From the IMG/VR virus record IMGVR_UViG_3300027631_000028, positions 1 through 53,408 of that record: DNA of 53,408 bases; one strand, written 5' to 3'. Under the pieces are notes generated by a model that did not search any database, was not told the origin of the DNA, and saw only the letters and a list, made by a program, of their open reading frames with translations. This document shows, in pieces, positions 52,933-53,408 of this stretch. How positions within the stretch are numbered: position 1 is the stretch's first letter; every line of letters starts with the position of its first letter. Both the position numbers and the translations under genes were made by a program. The stretch is from a virus.

Positions 52933-53408
52933 TTACCTTATTGGGCAAGCACCAGTAGAACATTCTTCGCCCATAATTTCATCAAAACTATTGGCATTTT
53001 CTAGGCTTACGGGGCTTAATTGTTGTACATAATTACGGAAAGTTTGTTCATCTACAACTTCTTGTGGTAGATACAAATATCCGAGGTCTTTTGCAGTTTT
53101 AGTAGGGTCTGTTCTGTAGATGAATGAAACACCTACATAACAATCCCAATTATCTAATAACCAATCAATAATTGCTGGCACTTCTGTAGGATCATAACTA
53201 ATTGTTACTGAAGTATTTTGCTGAGTCCATGAAGTCTGAATTAGTTTGTATTTTTCGAGTTGTTCGACTGCTGTATCAAGATTGACTTCTTTGCCGTCAA
53301 CTTTAGTGAAAGGCACATCAATCCACTCAACAGGAAATGTAATAAGTACACCACTATCATCAGTGGGGTGGTTAACAACGTTATAATTAGCAGCGCGCAA
53401 TACTTCAA
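52933..53408 (-). CDS. nrdJ: Class II (B12-dependent) ribonucleotide reductase, C-terminal part
   Basis: The frame runs to the window edge without a start, so the 5' part lies beyond 53408. About 158 residues are visible. The segments LITFPVEW, EQLEKYKLIQTSWTQQN, SVTISYDPTEVPAIIDWLL and GVSFIYR resemble the C-terminal barrel of monomeric adenosylcobalamin-dependent ribonucleotide reductases, which convert ribonucleotides to deoxyribonucleotides. The end CSTGACPIR carries a CX4C pair, as in the redox-active C-terminal tail of this enzyme class. The protein would supply dNTPs for phage DNA synthesis. Assignment to class II rather than class I rests on this tail and recalled conserved residues; the catalytic region is outside the window. 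Confidence 0.78.
   Translation of the reverse strand, partial: EVLRAANYNVVNHPTDDSGVLITFPVEWIDVPFTKVDGKEVNLDTAVEQLEKYKLIQTSWTQQNTSVTISYDPTEVPAIIDWLLDNWDCYVGVSFIYRTDPTKTAKDLGYLYLPQEVVDEQTFRNYVQQLSPVSLENANSFDEIMGEECSTGACPIR

Overview
The window is a 53.4-kb piece of an AT-rich tailed-phage genome (Caudoviricetes). The tail genes run in the order of phage lambda: tape measure, gpM-like, gpL-position DUF1833 protein, then one protein that joins the gpK (NlpC/P60), gpI and gpJ roles. This points to a siphovirus-type long non-contractile tail. A two-gene spanin system (inner-membrane protein plus lipoprotein) points to a Gram-negative host. The fibre architectures, a PhoH-like ATPase and a B12-dependent ribonucleotide reductase resemble those of phages from fresh or marine water, but I cannot name a species or host from sequence alone.

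Layout. (1) 1-150: a terminator followed by a perfect sigma70-type promoter. (2) 151-10731: tape measure and tail-tip genes. (3) 10741-16086: a 1781-residue tail-tip fibre, then terminator and second promoter. (4) 16282-46459: one long co-directional run of fibre and adhesin genes. It includes a coiled-coil membrane protein, small structural proteins, a GNVTGN-repeat fibre, a collagen-like fibre carrying a cupredoxin-like domain, a 968-residue structural protein, two giant paralogues with eight LamG-like repeats each, and a set of glycine-rich adhesins. (5) 46485-47531: a glycosyltransferase fused to TPR repeats. (6) 47531-51205: the lysis and envelope region, with i-spanin, o-spanin, GH19 endolysin and about eight small membrane or secreted proteins, including a holin candidate. 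(7) 51214-52739: third promoter with an operator-like inverted repeat, phoH, a conserved phage protein, a 23-residue basic peptide and a bidirectional terminator. (8) 52742-53408, minus strand: a small protein and the C-terminal part of an adenosylcobalamin-dependent ribonucleotide reductase that continues past the window edge.

The most striking feature is about 36 kb of nearly continuous receptor-binding and fibre coding sequence. Several consecutive genes share one of two short N-terminal 'anchor' modules and, in the glycine-rich set, nearly identical 3' ends, while their middles differ (IPT/Ig plus LamG, polyglycine, Calx-beta). My inference is a modular adhesin cassette in which common ends attach or fold the proteins and the variable bodies touch the host. 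All three promoters share the form TTGACA-N14-TGNTATAAT, so host sigma70 polymerase probably transcribes these late genes. No integrase, CRISPR array, tRNA or reverse transcriptase was seen.
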